From: an uncultured Bacteroidales bacterium
GTDB taxonomy: Bacteria > Bacteroidota > Bacteroidia > Bacteroidales > UBA932
Direction of reading: 5' to 3'
Length of the DNA: 32,100 nucleotides
Assembly: GCA_946187865.1 (NCBI GenBank)
Contig: CAMHST010000024.1
Coordinates: forward strand, 1-32,100
Positions 7,472 to 15,491 of the stretch are shown piece after piece. The first letter of the stretch is position 1, and each line of letters opens with the position of its first letter. Under the pieces are notes generated by a model. That model made no database searches. It was not told the DNA's origin and was given only the letters and a program-made list of their open reading frames with translations. The position numbers and the translations under genes were made by a program.

Positions 7472-8055
7472 GCCGTCCTGTCTATCTGAAATCCATCGTA
7501 TGCCTGGGCGCGGAAGACCCGGATTTCCGTCCGGTGTTTCCGCCGCTGGAAGCCCGTCGGATGAGCCGGCTCCTGAAGCGGGCCGTCTGGACTTCCCGGG
7601 AGGCCTTGGCGCAGGCCGGACTCCCGATGCCCGATGCTGTGGTCACCGCCACGGATTTCGGGAGCATGAGCCAGTCAGACGCTTTCCTGGGTGCCTTGAA
7701 GCAGGGGGGAGACGCTACGCCCAAACCCACGAACTTCATGCAGAGCACGCACAATACCATCGGCTCGCTCATAGCCATCCGGCTGGGCTGTCACGGGTAC
7801 AATGCCACCTACTCCCACCGCGGACAGTCTTTCCGGAGCGCCCTCTGTGACGCCTGGATGCAAATTGCCCTCGGAGATGCCGGTTCGGCGCTTGTGGGCT
7901 GGTTCGACGAGAGTTTCCCAGCGGTAGGGGCTTCGGACCGTGCCGTTTCCCTTGTCCTGGACGCCAATCCCGGCGCTGCGCTTGGGCTCATTACCCGGGA
8001 AATGCTGGATCTGGACGACGAGTCCCTTCTTGGCACAGTTTTGGAAATCAAGTAA
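7468..8055 (+). CDS. Half-ketosynthase-like protein (chain-length-factor-like)
   Basis: 195 residues from the ATG at 7468 (ATGA overlap with the upstream ketosynthase). It matches the N-terminal ketosynthase-like family found in aryl-polyene clusters: NFMQSTHNTIGSLIAIR, then NATYSHRGQSF where a ketosynthase has its Cys nucleophile, then the DAGSALVGWFDE strand. The Cys is absent and the C-terminal half with the two His is missing. It probably pairs with ketosynthase 2 to set chain length or shape the pocket. No His/Cys tail is present, unlike the protein at 5359. Confidence 0.78.
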   Translation: MSRPVYLKSIVCLGAEDPDFRPVFPPLEARRMSRLLKRAVWTSREALAQAGLPMPDAVVTATDFGSMSQSDAFLGALKQGGDATPKPTNFMQSTHNTIGSLIAIRLGCHGYNATYSHRGQSFRSALCDAWMQIALGDAGSALVGWFDESFPAVGASDRAVSLVLDANPGAALGLITREMLDLDDESLLGTVLEIK

Positions 8056-8061
8056 CCCGTT

Positions 8062-8415
8062 ATGTTCAAGTTGTTTTTGCTGGTAGCCGTACAGTCGGTT
8101 TTTCTGAGCGGGGCTCAAGTGCTGCTCAAGCTGGCGTCGGCCAAAATCCTTCCGTTCAGCTGGAGCTGGCCGTTTTTCCGGAGTGTCATCCTGAACGGAT
8201 GGCTGGCCCTGAGCGGGGTTGCCGGCATCACCGCCTTCGTGCTTTGGACATACATCCTCAAGCGTTACCCCTTCGGGATTGCCTATCCGCTCTCCTGCAT
8301 GGGATATGTGTTCGGCCTCATTGCGGCCCTCCTTGTTTTCCATGAAACCATCAACTGGAACCAGTGGGCAGGTATTGTCCTGATCATGGCCGGTTGCGCC
8401 CTTATCGCCAAATGA
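8062..8415 (+). CDS. Small four-helix membrane protein of the DMT/SMR type
   Basis: 117 residues, four hydrophobic segments (about 3-22, 36-62, 70-92, 97-116), with EamA/SMR-like features such as the Ala-rich first helix with GAQVLLKLAS, and PFGIAYPLSCMGYVFGLIAALLVF. Small relatives such as ArnE flip lipid-linked sugars across the inner membrane. Inference: it may flip a polyene-lipid or glyco-lipid intermediate, since it lies between a half-ketosynthase and a LolA-like carrier gene. The stop overlaps the next start (ATGA). Confidence 0.78.
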   Translation: MFKLFLLVAVQSVFLSGAQVLLKLASAKILPFSWSWPFFRSVILNGWLALSGVAGITAFVLWTYILKRYPFGIAYPLSCMGYVFGLIAALLVFHETINWNQWAGIVLIMAGCALIAK

Positions 8416-8945
8416 GAAAAAGAAGTTTATTCATCTGTCTGCTGAGCCTCCTTGTGTGCACCCTTGCGTGGGGGCAGGAGACGGATATCCTTTCCCGCAT
8501 CCGGGAAGCCAACCTGAAATCCACCCTCCGGGCCGATTTCACCCAGCTGCGCCATTCTTCCCTCCTTGCCGAAGACCTGGTCAGCAGCGGCTTTGTGGCT
8601 TTACAGGCCCCCGATAAAGTACACTGGGAAGTGCAGAAGCCCGTTTCCCGGGTAAGCATATTCAGCGGGGATGTTCCCCAGGGCGGCCGCGCCCGTTTCC
8701 GCCTTCCCTCGGAGAAAGATTTCACGGTATCCTCGATGGAGAGCGGGGCGGAACTCACCGTTCTGCTTCGGCCCAAACGCCGCGACCTCTCCCAGCTGTT
8801 CACCCAGATCGTACTCAAGGTGAATCCGGCCGACTACACCGTGAAAAGCGTCCTTCTCACCGGGGCGGATGGGGATTGGACGGAAATCTCCTTTTCCCGT
8901 CTCCAGACCGATATTCCGCTCTCACCCGAATTGTTCCAGAAGTGA
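8412..8945 (+). CDS. LolA-like periplasmic outer-membrane carrier
   Basis: 177 residues from the ATG at 8412. It opens with a cleavable signal peptide (basic RKR, then a hydrophobic core ending near WGQE). The mature part has the LolA pattern: ILSRIREAN, then RADFTQLRHSSLL, then GFVALQAPDKVHWEVQKP. LolA-type proteins carry lipidated cargo across the periplasm, and LolA-like genes are a regular part of aryl-polyene clusters. It probably carries the polyene-lipid to the outer membrane. The stop overlaps the next ATG by one base. Confidence 0.85.
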   Translation: MRKRSLFICLLSLLVCTLAWGQETDILSRIREANLKSTLRADFTQLRHSSLLAEDLVSSGFVALQAPDKVHWEVQKPVSRVSIFSGDVPQGGRARFRLPSEKDFTVSSMESGAELTVLLRPKRRDLSQLFTQIVLKVNPADYTVKSVLLTGADGDWTEISFSRLQTDIPLSPELFQK

Positions 8946-9298
8946 TGCTGAAAGATTTCCTATACAAGCGAGTATCCGGGACCGCCGACAGCGCCACCGT
9001 GCGGCTGTTGCCGGAATGTCCCGTTTATCAAGCCCATTTCCCGGGTTTCCCTATTACCCCTGGCGTCACGCTGGTCCAGATGGCGGCGGAACTCATCGGC
9101 CTGCCCCTTAAAAGCGCCAAGGATATCAAATTCGTGGCGCCGGTCTTCCCCAATGCGGAAGGCGGCCCCCTTCTTCGCTTCCAATGGCAGCTCCAGGAAG
9201 ACGGAAAGGCCGATATCTCCGTGTACCTGAATGGCGAAACCCTCTGTGCCAAGATGCAGTGTTTCATGGAACTGCCCGTTCCTGCATCACTTACTTGA
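8945..9298 (+). CDS. Hot-dog fold dehydratase, ApeI-like
   Basis: 117 residues from the ATG at 8945 (TGATG overlap). The core AHFPGFPITPGV carries the FabZ-type catalytic His31. The position of the FabZ catalytic Glu is Gln45 (GVTLVQMAAE), a change that also occurs in some Bacteroidetes dehydratase-like proteins. It is short and lacks the extra helices of FabA. With the dehydratase at 3853 the cluster has two distinct dehydratases, as aryl-polyene loci usually do. It could instead be a thioesterase of the same fold. Confidence 0.78.
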   Translation: MLKDFLYKRVSGTADSATVRLLPECPVYQAHFPGFPITPGVTLVQMAAELIGLPLKSAKDIKFVAPVFPNAEGGPLLRFQWQLQEDGKADISVYLNGETLCAKMQCFMELPVPASLT

Positions 9299-9354
9299 AT
9301 ACCCTGCTGCAGATTGACGGCGGGGTTTTGCGTAAACACCTAAAATAGAAAGAA

Positions 9355-10092
9355 TTGCGAGTAACTGATACAATCGTTCTGATTCCAACCTACAACAATG
9401 CCGGTACCCTGGAAGATGTGGTTCGCCGGTCCCTGGCGCAGCAGCTGCCGGTGCTGGTGGTGGATGACGGCAGTACGGACGCGACGGCGCAGCTTCTGCA
9501 GTCGCTTCGGGCGGAGTTTCCCGACTTGCAGGTTGTCACGCATCCGGAAAACCGGGGGAAGGGACATGCGCTGAAAACGGGATTCCTGGAGGCGGAGCGC
9601 ATGGGCTACGACTATGTGCTCACCCTGGATGCAGACGGGCAGCATGCGCCGGAAGACATTCCGGTACTGCTCGCGGCCAAGGGAAAGAATACCCTGGTTG
9701 TAGGAAGCCGGAACATCCGGGCCGACGGCATGGCCGGGTCCAGCACGTTCGCCAACCGTTTTTCCAACTTCTGGTTTACGCTCTACACCTGGGTGAAACT
9801 GCCCGATACCCAGACCGGATATAGGCTCTATCCATTGCACCGCCTGCCGTCGCTGGGCCTTTTGAGCGCCCGCTACGAGGCCGAACTTACCCTGCTGGTT
9901 TTCTGCGCCTGGAGGGGGGTGAAACTGGTTCCCGTGCCTGTGCAGGTGTATTATCCGGAAGACCGGGTGACGCATTTCCATCCAGTAAAAGATTTCACGC
10001 GTATCAGCGTGCTTAATACGTTGCTGCTGTTTGTGGCGCTTTTCTATGGTTATCCCCGCATGATTTTGCATTCTTTCAGGAAAAATTTGTAA
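9355..10092 (+). CDS. GT2-family glycosyltransferase
   Basis: 245 residues with a GT-A fold: IVLIPTYNN at the start, VDDGSTD at 36-42 (nucleotide site) and DADGQ at 92-96 (metal site). It looks most like dolichol-phosphate-mannose-synthase-type enzymes, with a hydrophobic C-terminus (VLNTLLLFVALFYGYP) suggesting membrane contact. The start must be the TTG at 9355: an in-frame stop lies at 9346-9348 and no ATG or GTG falls between. The 56-nt gap before it is the first real break in the run, and I saw no clear promoter in it. It probably glycosylates the polyene-lipid or its carrier. Confidence 0.85.
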   Translation: MRVTDTIVLIPTYNNAGTLEDVVRRSLAQQLPVLVVDDGSTDATAQLLQSLRAEFPDLQVVTHPENRGKGHALKTGFLEAERMGYDYVLTLDADGQHAPEDIPVLLAAKGKNTLVVGSRNIRADGMAGSSTFANRFSNFWFTLYTWVKLPDTQTGYRLYPLHRLPSLGLLSARYEAELTLLVFCAWRGVKLVPVPVQVYYPEDRVTHFHPVKDFTRISVLNTLLLFVALFYGYPRMILHSFRKNL

Positions 10093-10097
10093 ATTTG
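10064..10097 (+). promoter_or_regulatory. Internal Bacteroidetes-type promoter before the exporter-acyltransferase gene
   Basis: TTTTG (10064-10068) is followed after 21 nt by TAAATTTG (10090-10097), an exact TAnnTTTG. It lies in the last codons of the GT2 gene and just after it, so the exporter and downstream genes could be expressed apart from the biosynthetic part. The -7 box runs into the palindrome at 10093-10109. Confidence 0.6.
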
Positions 10098-10109
10098 TAA
10101 TTTACAAAT
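10093..10109. promoter_or_regulatory. 17-nt perfect palindrome, possible operator
   Basis: ATTTGTAA, one central T, then TTACAAAT. It overlaps the end of the -7 box and the expected transcript start of the internal promoter, and lies 13 nt before the GTG start. That is where a dimeric repressor would bind. The protein is unknown. An AT-rich coincidence is possible. Confidence 0.5.
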
Positions 10110-10121
10110 GCGCCTTTACCT

Positions 10122-13100
10122 GTGAAGAATCTGGTTCTTCGAATATACGATTATCTCTCTGCCCACAAACGGGTAGCGGCCGCCATTTTGTTCGTGGTGC
10201 TCGCCTTGAGTACCATCAGCCTTCTGCGCCTGGATTTCCAGGAAGACATTTCCGATTTCCTGCCCAAAGAGCAGCAGGAACAGTTGCGCAACGCATCCGG
10301 GCAGGAGCGTATGGCCGTGTTGTTTACGGGAGGAACCCTGGAAGACAGGCTTGATGCCATGTACGGCTTCGAAGAGCGTTGGAACCAGGCCCATCCGGAT
10401 ATCCCGGTGTCGGCACAGGCAGAGAGCGCGCAGGTGCTGGATGTCTTCGGATTCATCCAGGCCAACTGGCCGTATTTCCTTCAGGAGCAGGATTATGCCC
10501 GGATGGATTCGCTGCTTGCCCTCCCGGACTATGTTTCCCGCCAGATGGCAGAGAACAAAAACGCCCTTTACGGCGCGTCCTCCCTTCAGGAGCGCTACAT
10601 GCGCGGGGATCCCCTTCATCTGTTCAGTCCGGTGCTGCAGCGCTTCCAGGCCCTGAATGTGGGTAACCGCCTGGAAGACGGATGCCTGTTCACGGAAGAC
10701 GGGCAGACCGGTATCATTTTCTTCGATTCCCCCTATGGCGGCAGTGAAACGGGCAAAAACGCGGAATTGGTAGGGCAATTGGCTCAGGTGAAAGCGGAAA
10801 CCGCCGCCGCTTTCCCCATGGTTACCGTCACTTCTACCGGCGGCCCGGAAGTGGCCGTGGAAAATGCCGGCCGTATCAAGAAAGATTCCGTCCTGGCGCT
10901 CTGCATCGCCGCCCTCCTGATTTGCATTGTGCTGTGGCTCAGCTATAAGCGCCTCTCCGATGTACTCTGGATCCTGATTTCCATTGCCGCCGGGGCCCTT
11001 TTCGCCCTGGGCATCATCGCCCTGTTCAAGAGCAGCGTAAGCATCATTGTGCTGGGAATCGGCTGCACCATTATCGGCATTGCCGTGAATTATCCGCTGC
11101 ACTATGTGGATCACCTGAAATACCAGGCCGACAAGCGCAAAGCCCTGGCCGAGCAAGTGAATCCGCTGCTGGTGGGCAACATCACCACCGTTGGCGCCTT
11201 CCTGAGCCTGCTGCTGCTCAAGGCCGATGCCCTGCACGACTTCGGCTTCATCGGCGCGGCAATGCTGGTGGGTACGATCCTCTTCGTCCTGATATTCCTG
11301 CCGGTCTTCGTCCCGGCGGCGAAAGGGGAGCGCAAGGCTATCAAACTGGACTTCGATTCCCACATCCATCTGTCGGCCACGGCCCGCAAGGTGCTGTTCG
11401 GGGCTTTCCTGGTCCTGACCGCTCTGCTGGTTTATTTCGGCGGCCGTGTCCGTTTCGATGCAGACCTTCACCATATCAATTACATGACTCCCGAGCAGGA
11501 GGCCGGCTTTGCCGTGTTGGAAAGCATGCGACCGGATGCATCGGCCTTCCCGGTCCCCACCCTCACCGAGCAGCAGGAGCGGATTGCCCGCTGGAACCAG
11601 TTCTGGGAGCGCCACGCCGATATCCCGCAGCGGCTGATGAGTTCCGCCTCTGAGCAAGGGTTCACCGCAAGCGCTTTCCAACCCTTCTTCGACGCCCTGG
11701 ACGCGGAATGGGTTCCGCAGGAGAGGGCCTATTTCCAGGCGGTGGATTTTGAACCTGAAAGCAGTGCGGCCGCGCTGCTGGTGCAGTCCCTGCAGGAAGA
11801 CTTTGATACTATTGGCCTGCTGTGCTCGCTGATCGTGTTCCTGTTCCTGTGGTTCAGCTTCGGCTCGCTGGAACTGTCCCTGGTGAGTTTCCTGCCGCTG
11901 GCTGTGAGCTGGCTGTGGATCCAGGGGCTGATGGGCCTTACGGGACTGAGTTTCAACATTGTCAATATCATCCTGGCCACCTTCATTTTCGGCCAGGGAG
12001 ACGATTATTCCATCTTTATCACGGAAGGGCTGATGTATGAGCGCGCCACCGGAAAGAAGATCCTGCATTCCTACAAGAATGCCGTCATGCTCAGCGCCAT
12101 TATCATGTTCGTGGGGATCGGCGCCCTGGTGGTGGCCCGCCATCCCGCCATGCGCTCACTGGGGCTGGTGACGGTGATCGGGATGGTCACGGTGGTCCTG
12201 ATGGCCTATTACCTGCCACCGCTGGTGTTCCGTTGGCTTACCACCCGGAAAGGAGAGCCGCGAAAGGTCCCTGTCACGCTGATGCAAGGTGTCAGGACAG
12301 GGTTTATCGGCCTGGTCATGGTGCTGGCCATGAGCCTGCTGTCGGTCTGGGCCTGGCTCTATTTTCTCACGGGGAAGAACAGCGAGAAAAAGCGCCTGAA
12401 CTTCCACAAACTCCTGTCCCGGCTTTCGCTGTGGGCCGTGCGTTGCATCCCCGGCGCACACTACAAGCTTTATAACCCGTACGGGGAGGATTTTTCCAAA
12501 CCCGCAGTCTATATCTGCAACCACCAGAGCCATCTGGACGTGCTGCCCATCCTGGCCTTGCAGCCCAAACTCATTTTCCTCACCAACGAATGGGCCTGGA
12601 ATTTCCCGCTGTACCGGCAGGTCGTGCGCGGGGCGGAGTATTATCCCACCTCCGGCGGGGTGAACCAGGGTATCGACCATGTCAAGGACCTGGTCTCCCG
12701 GGGCTATTCCATCGTGGCCTTCGTAGAGGGAACCCGCAGCATGGACAGCCTGTCCATCCAGCGCTTCCACCGCGGGCCGTTCCTCACGGCGCAGCAGTTC
12801 GGCCTGGATATCCTGCCCCTTTGCCTGCACGGCTTCGGTTTCGCCCTTCCCAAGCACGATTTCCGTCAGCGGAAGGCGGGCCTCTCACTGGAAGTGGGCC
12901 GGCGTGTCAGGGTTCCGGAGCATGCCGACATTGCCGCCTTCACCCGGGAGATGCGCCATTTCTACAACGATTGGTATGCCCAAATCCGGGAACAACGGGA
13001 AACGGCAGCCTACTGTGCGCGATATGTGAAGTATCAGTACCTGTATAAGGGGCACGATGCCCTGTCGGAGTGCCGCCAGGTGCTCCGGAAAGAAGTCTAT

Positions 13101-13313
13101 GCCCAGGTGGATGCCCTTGAAGGGGACCATCTGCTTGTGCGCGAGGCCGGTTGCGGGGTGTATGCCCTCCTGGTAGCCCTGTCCCATCCCCGGATGCAGG
13201 TGACCGCCTACGAGGCAGACCCGGACAAGTACCTGACAGCCATCCGCTGCCCGGGTGTCCCTGCCAACCTGACATATATTCAGGGCCGATGCCCGGAGGA
13301 GGAAAGCCGATGA
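10122..13313 (+). CDS. MMPL/RND-family exporter fused to PlsC-type acyltransferase, with partial methyltransferase-like C-terminus
   Basis: 1063 residues from a GTG; no in-frame ATG is near. Residues 1 to about 770 are an MMPL/RND lipid exporter: one helix at about 17-37, a large periplasmic loop starting LDFQEDISDFLP, helix clusters at about 256-440 and 565-750, and the GQGDDYSIF motif near 624. Residues about 775-970 are a PlsC-type acyltransferase with NHQSHLD (HX4D, His801 to Asp806) and FVEGTRS (867-873). From about 1000 a Rossmann-methyltransferase-like start appears (EAGCG at 1008-1012, then YEADPDK) but stops after roughly half a domain. Exporter and acyltransferase together suggest acylation coupled to transport of the polyene-lipid. 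The stop overlaps the next start (ATGA). Confidence 0.88.
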   Translation: MKNLVLRIYDYLSAHKRVAAAILFVVLALSTISLLRLDFQEDISDFLPKEQQEQLRNASGQERMAVLFTGGTLEDRLDAMYGFEERWNQAHPDIPVSAQAESAQVLDVFGFIQANWPYFLQEQDYARMDSLLALPDYVSRQMAENKNALYGASSLQERYMRGDPLHLFSPVLQRFQALNVGNRLEDGCLFTEDGQTGIIFFDSPYGGSETGKNAELVGQLAQVKAETAAAFPMVTVTSTGGPEVAVENAGRIKKDSVLALCIAALLICIVLWLSYKRLSDVLWILISIAAGALFALGIIALFKSSVSIIVLGIGCTIIGIAVNYPLHYVDHLKYQADKRKALAEQVNPLLVGNITTVGAFLSLLLLKADALHDFGFIGAAMLVGTILFVLIFLPVFVPAAKGERKAIKLDFDSHIHLSATARKVLFGAFLVLTALLVYFGGRVRFDADLHHINYMTPEQEAGFAVLESMRPDASAFPVPTLTEQQERIARWNQFWERHADIPQRLMSSASEQGFTASAFQPFFDALDAEWVPQERAYFQAVDFEPESSAAALLVQSLQEDFDTIGLLCSLIVFLFLWFSFGSLELSLVSFLPLAVSWLWIQGLMGLTGLSFNIVNIILATFIFGQGDDYSIFITEGLMYERATGKKILHSYKNAVMLSAIIMFVGIGALVVARHPAMRSLGLVTVIGMVTVVLMAYYLPPLVFRWLTTRKGEPRKVPVTLMQGVRTGFIGLVMVLAMSLLSVWAWLYFLTGKNSEKKRLNFHKLLSRLSLWAVRCIPGAHYKLYNPYGEDFSKPAVYICNHQSHLDVLPILALQPKLIFLTNEWAWNFPLYRQVVRGAEYYPTSGGVNQGIDHVKDLVSRGYSIVAFVEGTRSMDSLSIQRFHRGPFLTAQQFGLDILPLCLHGFGFALPKHDFRQRKAGLSLEVGRRVRVPEHADIAAFTREMRHFYNDWYAQIREQRETAAYCARYVKYQYLYKGHDALSECRQVLRKEVYAQVDALEGDHLLVREAGCGVYALLVALSHPRMQVTAYEADPDKYLTAIRCPGVPANLTYIQGRCPEEESR

Positions 13314-14191
13314 AAAAGTTGCTCTCGCTCATATTTTTGCTGCTTATGGCATGGCCTTCCCCCGCCCAGGAGCGGATCTGGGAAGGGACGGCCTGCAAGG
13401 CGCGGGGAGTGACGCTTACAGCCTATCTGCCGGAAGGGGAGCCCCGTGCAGCCGTCATTGTCTGCCCCGGCGGCAGCTATCACTGGCTGGACCTGGATGC
13501 AGAGGGAACGAAGGTGGCGCAGTGGCTCTCGTCCGAGGGTATCGCCGCCTATGTGCTTCAATACCGGGTGGCCGGCAAGTTTGAATTCGTAGCCAAATAC
13601 CGGGCTTTCCTGCGCGGGAACCGGCATCCGGATATGATCGCGGACCTGCAACGGGCCATCCAGCTGGTACGGGAGCGTTATTCCGGTCCCGTGGGTGCCA
13701 TGGGCTTTTCGGCCGGTGGACATCTGGTGATGATGTCGGCCGAATTCTTCGACACCAATTTCCTGTCGCGCTACGGCATTGAGCCGGAGGTGTCGCTGAA
13801 ACCGGATTTCGTGGCCCCGGTCTATCCTGTGGTCACCTTCAGCGATACCCGCTATGCCCACTGGCGTTCGCGCCTGGGGCTGCTTGGAGAGCCCAAAGTC
13901 AAACGGCTCTCCCTCCGGGACTCCCTCTCGCTGGAAAAGCATGTCCGGCCGGATACCCCGCCCGTATTCCTGCTCAACTGCACCGACGACCCTGTGGTGG
14001 ATTACCACAATTCCATCCTGCTGGATTCGGCCCTTACCTTAAAGGCCGTTCCCCATACGTACATCCGTTATGCCACAGGCGGCCATGGTTTCGGTGCCGA
14101 CACCGCCAAGCAAAACCGGGAAACCGCCCAATGGCAGGAAACCTTCCTGCAGTGGGTGGATGCCCTTTTAGACAATAAGGAAAATGATTGA
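13310..14191 (+). CDS. Secreted alpha/beta hydrolase (esterase/BD-FAE-like)
   Basis: 293 residues from the ATG at 13310 with a signal peptide (hydrophobic core after MKK, probable cleavage near SPAQ, so periplasmic). Catalytic features: CPGG oxyanion region at 52-55, GFSAGG with Ser134, probable Asp227 (NCTDDPVVD) and His259 (GGHGFG). Relatives are often labelled esterase or wrongly endo-xylanase. Its location suggests it trims an acyl or acetyl group from the exported product, or it may be a polysaccharide esterase carried along in the run. It overlaps the next gene by 8 nt. Confidence 0.82.
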   Translation: MKKLLSLIFLLLMAWPSPAQERIWEGTACKARGVTLTAYLPEGEPRAAVIVCPGGSYHWLDLDAEGTKVAQWLSSEGIAAYVLQYRVAGKFEFVAKYRAFLRGNRHPDMIADLQRAIQLVRERYSGPVGAMGFSAGGHLVMMSAEFFDTNFLSRYGIEPEVSLKPDFVAPVYPVVTFSDTRYAHWRSRLGLLGEPKVKRLSLRDSLSLEKHVRPDTPPVFLLNCTDDPVVDYHNSILLDSALTLKAVPHTYIRYATGGHGFGADTAKQNRETAQWQETFLQWVDALLDNKEND

Positions 14192-15491
14192 CGACATGGA
14201 TATAGAGTACCAAAAACCCGAAGAAATCAAGGCCTTCCAGGAAAAGCTCCTTCGCGAAGACCTGCAGTACCTGAACGCAAATTCCGCCTATTACCGGCGG
14301 ATGTTCCAGCGCTACCGTATAGACCTGGACCGCATCTGCACCATCGAAGACCTGCAGAAGATTCCCTTCACGGAAAAGAAGGACCTGCAGCTGTTCAACG
14401 AGGAATTCCTCTGCTGCCCCAAGGAGAAGATCGTGGACTATGTGACAACGTCCGGCACCCTGGGAGATCCCGTCACGTTCGGCTGCACGGAAAAAGACCT
14501 GCAGCGGCTGGCCTATAACGAGAAAAAGAGTTTTTCCTGCGCCGGCGTAAAACCCGGAGACATCGTGCAGCTGATGACCACCATCGACAAGCGGTTCATG
14601 GCCGGCCTGGCCTATTTCCTGGGCATCCGGGAGCTGGGCGCCAGCATCATTCGGGTGGGAAACGGCATCCCGGAGCTGCAGTGGGACACCATCGAGCGCC
14701 TGAAACCGGATACCATCATGTGCGTGCCGTCCTTCATCCTTCGCCTGATCCAGTACGCGGAGGAACACGGCATCGATTACCGGAACTCTTCCGTGCGGCG
14801 CATCATCGGCATCGGTGAGGGCCTCAGGGACCAGAACTTCCAGCTGAATCTGCTGGGCCGACGCATCAAGGAAAAATGGGATGTAGAGCTTTTCGCCACC
14901 TATTCCTCTACGGAGATGGGCGCCACCTTCTCCGAATGCCCCTACGGCTGCGGCGGGCATGTGCATCCGGAGCTGATTATCGTAGAGATTATCGGCGAGG
15001 ACAACCTTCCTGTCCCGGACGGGGAGGTAGGGGAGATCGTGGTAACCACCCTGGGCGTGGAAGGCATGCCGCTCCTGCGTTTCCGTACCGGGGACATGGC
15101 CGCCAAGATTACCGAGCAGTGCAAGTGCGGCCGATACAGCTATCGCCTTACGCCGCTGGTAGGCCGGAAGAACAACATGATCAAGCTCAAGGGGACCACC
15201 CTTTATCCGCCGGCGGTGAACGATGTGCTGGACAACACGCCTTATGTGGAAAACTACGTGGTAGTGGTGCAGGACAGCGATGCCGGCACGGACGACGTCG
15301 TGGTGAAACTGGGCCTCAAGTACCAGCCCGAGTTCGATGCCGTGAAAGACCTCAAAGACCGTTTCCGTTCCCGGATCCGTGTAGCTCCCCGGATAGAGAT
15401 CCTGCCCAAGGAAGAGATCCAGCGGATCAATTTCCCTGCCAAATCCCGTAAACCCGTGAAGTTCATCGATAACCGTTCCAGACATGTTTGA
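14184..15491 (+). CDS. Phenylacetate-CoA ligase-family AMP-forming enzyme
   Basis: 435 residues of the PaaK/coenzyme-F390-synthetase branch of adenylate-forming enzymes. The nucleotide loop YVTTSGTLGDP is at about 86-96, YSSTE at 240-244, and RTGD at 301-304. Cys252, Cys256, Cys313 and Cys315 resemble a zinc-type site seen in this branch. The protein has full length with a C-terminal lobe. It would activate an aryl or acyl acid as an adenylate and load it on CoA or a carrier protein. It is the only starter-activating enzyme seen in the run. Substrate cannot be read from the sequence. The ATG at 14184 overlaps the upstream gene by 8 nt; a second in-frame ATG at 14196 is possible. Confidence 0.85.
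   Translation: MIDDMDIEYQKPEEIKAFQEKLLREDLQYLNANSAYYRRMFQRYRIDLDRICTIEDLQKIPFTEKKDLQLFNEEFLCCPKEKIVDYVTTSGTLGDPVTFGCTEKDLQRLAYNEKKSFSCAGVKPGDIVQLMTTIDKRFMAGLAYFLGIRELGASIIRVGNGIPELQWDTIERLKPDTIMCVPSFILRLIQYAEEHGIDYRNSSVRRIIGIGEGLRDQNFQLNLLGRRIKEKWDVELFATYSSTEMGATFSECPYGCGGHVHPELIIVEIIGEDNLPVPDGEVGEIVVTTLGVEGMPLLRFRTGDMAAKITEQCKCGRYSYRLTPLVGRKNNMIKLKGTTLYPPAVNDVLDNTPYVENYVVVVQDSDAGTDDVVVKLGLKYQPEFDAVKDLKDRFRSRIRVAPRIEILPKEEIQRINFPAKSRKPVKFIDNRSRHV

Noticed and set aside
10116..12143. A 675-codon open frame on the minus strand opposite the exporter gene
   Set aside because: It mirrors the codon pattern of the well-supported exporter gene, is rich in Gln, His and Gly as GC-rich shadow frames are, and shows no known motif.
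13151..13309. A longer start for the secreted hydrolase
   Set aside because: The signal peptide begins at the ATG at 13310, and the upstream part is a shadow of the exporter-fusion C-terminus.
13310..14191. Endo-xylanase label for the secreted hydrolase
   Set aside because: Relatives are often named so in databases, but the fold and GFSAGG motif are those of an esterase, with no glycosidase features.
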